Source of the DNA: JAXJYR01 sp964593515
Lineage (GTDB): Bacteria; Bacillota_I; Bacilli_A; Erysipelotrichales; Erysipelotrichaceae
Direction: 5' to 3'
Length of the DNA: 35,669 nt
Assembly: GCA_964593515.1 (NCBI GenBank)
Contig: CAZQJH010000004.1
Coordinates: 1-35,669, forward strand
In this document: one piece after another, positions 31,055 to 35,669 of the stretch
How positions within the stretch are numbered: position 1 is the stretch's first letter
Layout: every line of letters starts with the position of its first letter
Notes under the pieces: generated by a model
What the model was told of the DNA's origin: nothing
Databases searched by the model: none
What the model saw: only the letters and a program-made list of their open reading frames with translations
Position numbers and translations under genes: made by a program

Positions 31055-32509
31055 TTACTTAATATCTTCAACAATCATTCTTACTAAGGCATCAGCTGAA
31101 GCTGGATAACCACTTTTACCAATCGTATTATCTTTAGTAAACTTATAGAAATCACTACCACAAGTTAATTTAAGTTGATGTTGTTTAGCATTAGCTACTA
31201 CTTTAGCCATCATATCTTTCGAATAATCACTTCTAAAAGCTTGTACCCCTACAATTTGTGCCATATTCACAACTTCACGATATAAAGCTGGTTCTTCAAC
31301 CATTAAACGATATGGGTCACAAAGAACACTTACTCCACCTGTAAATTCAATTACATCTAAAATATCTTTTAAAGATGGATAATTCTTTTGTACATAACAT
31401 GGTTTACCTAAAGTAAATAAATCTTTTTCTAAATAATAAATAGCATCTTCAACCCTCATATCCGCATATTTTTTTAATAATGGATGTTCTCGATAATTAC
31501 AAATTAAATATTTAGCTAACATTAGTGATGATACTTCTTGGAATTTATTATCTTTTAAGAATAAATCTTTTTCTAAAGTAATATCTAAATAACGTTCAAC
31601 TAATGACATTCTACGCTTACTAGCACTTTGTTCATTCATTAAACTTTCATTTTCTAAAGTAGCAAATAAATCATTCTTAGGATCAATACCATATCCTAAA
31701 ATACGAATAGGTTTTCCATATAATTGGGTTTCAATTTCAATTCCACTAACATAATCAACATGATATAATTCACTCATTTGTCGAGCCATCATATCGCTTT
31801 TAACACTATTTAAATCAGTAATTGATAATAATTCAATTCCATGTTCACTAGCATATTTAAAGATTTCTTCAACACTATATTTTCCACCTTTAGAAAAATA
31901 TGAATGTACTTGCATATCAACTTTACATTCGCTAACAACTTTAACTTTACCATCATTAGGTTTCACATCATCCTTAACTACTACTTCTTGAGTTTCTTCA
32001 ATCGTTTCTTCTTCAACTTCCATATTAACTTTAATTAAACAAGTCTGTAAGATTAAATCGATTAAAGTACGATGTTTTCCATCAATTAAAACGCATACAC
32101 AACTAATCAAAATATAAGCTAAAGCAAGATAAATATTTAACGTTAAAAAGATTAAAATAACTGGTAATGAAAAATATACCACTTCTCTAATCAACATCAT
32201 AATAAGTGAAGCATCACTTCCATCTTTTTTAGCTATTTTAAGATTATATAAAGACATTCCTAAAGTTTGTCCTTTGTTTTTCACAATGAATAATGGATTT
32301 AATACTAATGCGGATACAATAACTAAAACTCTTGTAATCACATTCACAACATCTAATCCACTCATTGACATCATTGAACCAAAAACCGCAATCATTACCG
32401 CATTCCAAATAGCCATTGGTAATAATGATACACTTAAATCTAATAGATAAGCAAAAAAACACTTCACAATATCTTTAATACTTAAAAATCTTTTATCTTT
32501 ATTTTTCAT
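31055..32509 (-). CDS. RDD membrane domain fused to degenerate PHP domain
   Basis: A 484-residue fusion. Residues 1-165 form an RDD-type membrane domain with about four helices and the NKGQTLGMSLYNLKIAKKDG loop. An acidic linker rich in Glu and Val follows (about 166-192). Residues 195-484 align with TrpH/YciV-type PHP phosphoesterases, but key metal ligands differ: DLH is DMQ (198-200), SDG is SKG (206-208), TDH is TDL (231-233), the HIVG His is Arg269, the AHP His is Asp in LCDP, and GSDFH is GSDFY (Tyr455). Glu258, His202 and Asp453 remain. It is therefore likely inactive as a phosphoesterase and may act as a sensor or scaffold on the inner face of the membrane. It stands alone as a transcript. 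No function is claimed. Confidence 0.8.
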   Translation of the reverse strand: MKNKDKRFLSIKDIVKCFFAYLLDLSVSLLPMAIWNAVMIAVFGSMMSMSGLDVVNVITRVLVIVSALVLNPLFIVKNKGQTLGMSLYNLKIAKKDGSDASLIMMLIREVVYFSLPVILIFLTLNIYLALAYILISCVCVLIDGKHRTLIDLILQTCLIKVNMEVEEETIEETQEVVVKDDVKPNDGKVKVVSECKVDMQVHSYFSKGGKYSVEEIFKYASEHGIELLSITDLNSVKSDMMARQMSELYHVDYVSGIEIETQLYGKPIRILGYGIDPKNDLFATLENESLMNEQSASKRRMSLVERYLDITLEKDLFLKDNKFQEVSSLMLAKYLICNYREHPLLKKYADMRVEDAIYYLEKDLFTLGKPCYVQKNYPSLKDILDVIEFTGGVSVLCDPYRLMVEEPALYREVVNMAQIVGVQAFRSDYSKDMMAKVVANAKQHQLKLTCGSDFYKFTKDNTIGKSGYPASADALVRMIVEDIK

Positions 32510-32579
32510 AATAATCCCATTCCTTTTGTTTATTATATTATACTACACTTTCACTTTTTGTATATCACTTAAGCAAAAA

Positions 32580-33989
32580 TTAAGTTGCTTGTTGAGTCCA
32601 TTTAGCCTTTTTACTTGTAAGTCGAATTAAGAAAAGCATTCCACGAACAAATAATTCAATACTCATTGCTATCCAAACCCCTTTTAAGCCTAATCTAGGG
32701 GCTAAATAAGCTGATAAAGGTATTCTAACTAACCACATACTAATCAAGTTTAAACAGCTTGGAACCAAGGTATCACTAGCCCCTCTAAACACTCCTGAAG
32801 CAACAATATTAATGGCATAAAATGGTTCCACAAAAACAACAATTCTAAGCATAGCACTACCTAAAGCTTGAATTTGTGGATCTTTAGTTAATAAAGACAT
32901 CATCAATGGAGCAGCAAAATATAAGAGTAAAGCACTTATACTCATCATCACAACCCCAATCATCGTTACTAAATAACCTAAACGTTTTGTTAAGTCTTTA
33001 CGTTTAGCACCAATACTTTGACCAATAATGGTGGTTGCTGCATTACCAACCCCATATCCTGGCATATAACATAAACTTTCAGCTGTTACTGCAAAACTAT
33101 GAGCTGCAATCGCAATCGTTCCTAGCGGTGCTACAATACTTGTAGCCATAATATAAGCCCCACATAAGACAACTTGTTCAAAAGCCACTGGTGAAGCAAT
33201 TTTAATTGCTTCTTTAAGATCACTAATAACTAAACTATACTTTTCATTATGACGTAAATGTAAAACATCACTTTTAAAAATAACTAAATAACTTAAGATT
33301 AAAGCAACTACTACCACAGATAAAGCTGTTCCTAAACTAGCACCACTAATCCCTAAATTAGCTCCATATATCGTAAATGAGTAGTTACCTAAGGCAATAT
33401 CCCTAGTAGGATAAATTAATAAGAAGTTAAAAACAACATCTAAAATACACATAACAACATTAAGTATTCCCGGTGTTTTCATATTCCCACTACATTGTAA
33501 TAAAGAACTAGCTAAATAATTCAATTGGTAAAAAGGTAAAGATAAAGCAAAAATAAAGAAATATTTACTAGCTTTATCACAAACAATTGCTTCTCCTCCT
33601 AACCATATTGGTAAAGGTTTACTCAACAATAAAGCCACAATCATTAATAAACATGACCATAATAAAGTACAAATAAATCCTTGAAATACTACTTTACGTG
33701 CTTCACTTTCTTGCTTAGCCCCAATTCGATGAGCTACTTGAACACTAAAACCAATACTAGCTGCACTACATAAACCAGTTAATAACCAAGTAGAACTAGA
33801 TACTAAACCAATTCCGGCTGATTCATTAGCTCCTAATTGACCAATCATTGCTGCATCTATATATTGCATTACGACACTTGATATTTGAGCTAAAATTGAT
33901 GGAATACTTAACGTAATAACCATCATTATTTGTTCTTTTAAATTTAATTTTTCATGATTTCTTAATTTATCTAAATAACTATTCTGCAT
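32580..33989 (-). CDS. MATE family multidrug/sodium exporter
   Basis: A 469-residue protein with about twelve membrane helices in two related halves. Family patterns include SIPSILAQISSVVMQYIDAAMIGQLG at the N-terminus, with Asp in YIDAAMIG, and the second-half repeat VAFEQVVLCGAY. GVFRGASDTLVP near 410 is also typical. It would export cationic drugs or metabolites using Na+ or H+. It starts inside the end of pncC, overlapping it by 11 bp. The substrate cannot be predicted. Confidence 0.92.
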   Translation of the reverse strand: MQNSYLDKLRNHEKLNLKEQIMMVITLSIPSILAQISSVVMQYIDAAMIGQLGANESAGIGLVSSSTWLLTGLCSAASIGFSVQVAHRIGAKQESEARKVVFQGFICTLLWSCLLMIVALLLSKPLPIWLGGEAIVCDKASKYFFIFALSLPFYQLNYLASSLLQCSGNMKTPGILNVVMCILDVVFNFLLIYPTRDIALGNYSFTIYGANLGISGASLGTALSVVVVALILSYLVIFKSDVLHLRHNEKYSLVISDLKEAIKIASPVAFEQVVLCGAYIMATSIVAPLGTIAIAAHSFAVTAESLCYMPGYGVGNAATTIIGQSIGAKRKDLTKRLGYLVTMIGVVMMSISALLLYFAAPLMMSLLTKDPQIQALGSAMLRIVVFVEPFYAINIVASGVFRGASDTLVPSCLNLISMWLVRIPLSAYLAPRLGLKGVWIAMSIELFVRGMLFLIRLTSKKAKWTQQAT

Positions 33990-34455
33990 AATTTAAACAA
34001 GTCCACAATTTCGCTAATACAAATTGTACACTTGCCTTGCGCACCTCATTTCTATCCATATCTTTAAAATAATTAGTATAAGTATAAACTTTATCTAAAA
34101 TACAAATCCCAAAGCAAACCATTCCAACTGGTTTTTCTTTACTACCACCACTAGGTCCTGCAATACCACTAACACTAATTCCTACTTCACTATTAGTTTG
34201 TTTACAAATACCTTTAGCCATTTCATAGCATACTTCTTCACTAACAACTCCATATTTTTCAATTGTTTTATTATTTACCTTTAAATATTTCATTTTCGCT
34301 TCATTACTATAAGTAACAATTGATTCATTAATTACTTTAGAAGCATTCGCAACATTAATTAAGGTTGCACATACTAAACCACCAGTACATGATTCACTAG
34401 TAGCTATATGATATCCTTTATCTATTAACAATTCCACAATTTTATCTTCAATCAT
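33979..34455 (-). CDS. pncC: Nicotinamide-nucleotide amidohydrolase (CinA C-terminal domain)
   Basis: A 158-residue stand-alone CinA-C domain. It hydrolyses nicotinamide mononucleotide to nicotinate mononucleotide and ammonia, recycling the pyridine nucleotide. TSESCTGGLVCATL (nucleophile Ser region), VTYSNEAKMKYL, YGVVSEEVCYEMA and SGIAGPSGG are family hallmarks. AGGTGGG precedes the ATG. The N-terminal molybdopterin-like half of full CinA is absent, as in E. coli PncC. Overlap with the MATE gene suggests a shared transcript without an obvious functional link. Confidence 0.9.
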   Translation of the reverse strand: MIEDKIVELLIDKGYHIATSESCTGGLVCATLINVANASKVINESIVTYSNEAKMKYLKVNNKTIEKYGVVSEEVCYEMAKGICKQTNSEVGISVSGIAGPSGGSKEKPVGMVCFGICILDKVYTYTNYFKDMDRNEVRKASVQFVLAKLWTCLNYAE

Positions 34456-34511
34456 TTAAATCCCACCTTTATATAATGATATCAAATATTAATTTTTTAT
34501 GCTATAGATTA

Positions 34512-34520
34512 TGTTATAAT
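34512..34520 (+). promoter_or_regulatory. Extended -10 promoter of the small unknown gene
   Basis: TGTTATAAT is an extended -10 element about 20 bp before the ATG at 34540. The -35 region is a T-run and is weak. Confidence 0.55.
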
Positions 34521-34539
34521 AAAAAAAAGGAGTGATAAG

Positions 34540-34851
34540 ATGAATTATGAATTAATGCACGATGCTCAACGCATTATGAAAGAAAAAGACACAACTTTTT
34601 ATGCTATTTTATTTCAAAAAGATATTTGTAATGAAATGGGTGAAGAAGAAGCTAGTGTTATAATTAAAGCTAAAGAAGATGGTTTTAATTTACATTATTT
34701 AAGAAGTGAAGTTGGTACTTTTGATGAAGAAGAAGTTAGTCGAATTGTTGATGAATATGAAAAGTTTATGACTTGTGATGAATTATTAGACTTTTTATCG
34801 CTACATCAATTAGTTTACGACTTTGATTGTCATTATAAAGCCATTAAATAA
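34540..34851 (+). CDS. Small acidic protein of unknown function
   Basis: A 103-residue soluble protein with no signal or membrane segment. It is rich in Glu and Asp (for example GEEEASVIIKAKEDGF and FDEEEVSRIVDEYEKF) and mostly helical by eye. AAGGAG stands 7 nt before its ATG. A DUF885 lipoprotein gene begins 14 bp after its stop, so the two form an operon. I recognise no family. Confidence 0.75.
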   Translation: MNYELMHDAQRIMKEKDTTFYAILFQKDICNEMGEEEASVIIKAKEDGFNLHYLRSEVGTFDEEEVSRIVDEYEKFMTCDELLDFLSLHQLVYDFDCHYKAIK

Positions 34852-34865
34852 ATGGAGATTTTTAT

Positions 34866-35669
34866 ATGAACAAACTAATTAAATTATTTTTATGTAGTTG
34901 TTTATGCTTAAGCTTATTTGCTTGTGGAAAAGAAGAAGTTAAAGATCCAGTAGTTAATCAACGTTTTAATGAATTCCTTAATGATTTATTTATTGAACAA
35001 CTAGAAGAAAATTATCTAATGATGCATACTTATGTAGAAAATCCAACTGATTATGGAATTGAATATGATCGTGAAGATATCACAATTGGTGAACCTTTAA
35101 ATAAAGAGTATTTTGATGAACAACGTGAAGAAATTGATGAATTACTTAATGAACTTAACCAATTTAAGGTTAATGAATTATATGATGAAGAACAAGCTAT
35201 TTATAATAGTTTAATACAAGATTTAACGCTACAAAAGAAATTATGTGATCCTAAATTTGATTATTATGAACCTGTTTTATCAACTATGAGTGGTATTCAT
35301 GCTCAATTACCTACTTTATTATCAGATTGGGTCTTTAGAAATGAAAATGATGTTGAAGAATTTATTATTTACTTAGATACAATTGATGAATATATGGATT
35401 CAATTATTTGGTATTGTAATCAACAAATTACTAATCAATCTTTAATGGTTGATATTGATAATGTTAAAGAATATTGCCAAGGTATTTTAGCTGAACAAGA
35501 CAATAGTCCAATTCTAGCTTCAATATCTGATTCAATTAAAACGTTAAAACTTGATAATGAAGCTGAGTATTTAAACCAAATTAAGGATAGCTTAAATACT
35601 AATGTTTATCCTTGTTATCAAGATATGATTGACTTTTTAGATAGTATTGAAGTTACTAATAATAAAAAT
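34866..35669 (+). CDS. DUF885 family lipoprotein (3' end beyond window)
   Basis: An open frame of 268 codons from an ATG at 34866 (GGAG 8 nt before it) to the window edge. The signal ends in LSLFACG with the lipidated Cys near residue 20. The mature part carries DUF885 stretches: FNEFLNDLFIEQLEENYLMMHTYVENPTDYGIE-like opening (short parts: FLNDLFIEQLE, ENPTDYGIE), ELNQFKVNEL, YEPVLSTMSGIHAQLP and LSDWVFRNENDVEEFI. Family members carry a zinc peptidase HExxH motif further on, which would lie outside the window. A surface metallopeptidase is the inference. Confidence 0.85.
   Translation, partial: MNKLIKLFLCSCLCLSLFACGKEEVKDPVVNQRFNEFLNDLFIEQLEENYLMMHTYVENPTDYGIEYDREDITIGEPLNKEYFDEQREEIDELLNELNQFKVNELYDEEQAIYNSLIQDLTLQKKLCDPKFDYYEPVLSTMSGIHAQLPTLLSDWVFRNENDVEEFIIYLDTIDEYMDSIIWYCNQQITNQSLMVDIDNVKEYCQGILAEQDNSPILASISDSIKTLKLDNEAEYLNQIKDSLNTNVYPCYQDMIDFLDSIEVTNNKN

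Overview
This is a low-GC, densely packed Bacillota window with strong AGGAGG ribosome-binding sites and TTGACA/TATAAT-type promoters. The gene set (T-box metG, rpmE-prfA-prmC, TrkA/TrkH, YtrA-type regulator with an ABC exporter, galacto-N-biose phosphorylase, S-layer-homology surface protein) suggests a gut commensal, perhaps of the Erysipelotrichia/Coprobacillaceae. The taxonomic placement is inference; there is no rRNA gene here.

Layout. 1-1614: the 5' part of a secreted Ig-like-repeat surface protein, cut by the window edge. 1789-8787 (minus): a host-glycan locus with a GH112 galacto-N-biose/lacto-N-biose phosphorylase, a lipoprotein sugar-binding protein, two ABC permeases, a 54-residue membrane protein and an MsmK/UgpC-type ATPase. 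8906-12134 (minus): three overlapping genes for an alpha/beta hydrolase, a membrane-anchored MurF-like ligase and a D-Ala-D-Ala-ligase-like protein. 12221-18607 (minus): a 2128-residue secreted, S-layer-anchored GH36/clan-D-like glycoside hydrolase with three discoidin-type carbohydrate-binding modules, about six FIVAR repeats and three SLH domains. 18829-21026: prmC, prfA and rpmE. 21194-21860: two small membrane proteins sharing a bidirectional terminator. 21924-24550: a YtrA-type GntR regulator, ABC ATPase and permease, with a palindromic operator. 24708-27552 (plus): trkA-trkH potassium uptake. 27592-28167: a lipoprotein. 28285-30718: methionyl-tRNA synthetase behind a Met T-box, broken by an identical 472-bp tandem duplication. 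31055-32509: an RDD membrane domain fused to a PHP domain that lacks most metal ligands. 32580-34455: MATE exporter and PncC/CinA-C amidase. 34540-end (plus): a small unknown protein and a DUF885 lipoprotein cut by the edge.

How the parts fit. The SLH-anchored hydrolase would trim host glycans at the cell surface, the binding protein and ABC importer would take up the disaccharide, and GH112 would phosphorolyse it in the cytoplasm. The three transcription units (hydrolase, GH112, binding protein) all carry cre-like TGWAAGCG boxes at their promoters, so they look co-regulated by CcpA or another LacI-family protein. Genes for the later steps (N-acetylhexosamine kinase, GalT, GalE) are not in the window.

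The observations most worth checking are the metG duplication, the RDD/pseudo-PHP fusion, the hydrolase-MurF-Ddl cassette and the small protein inside the sugar ABC operon.
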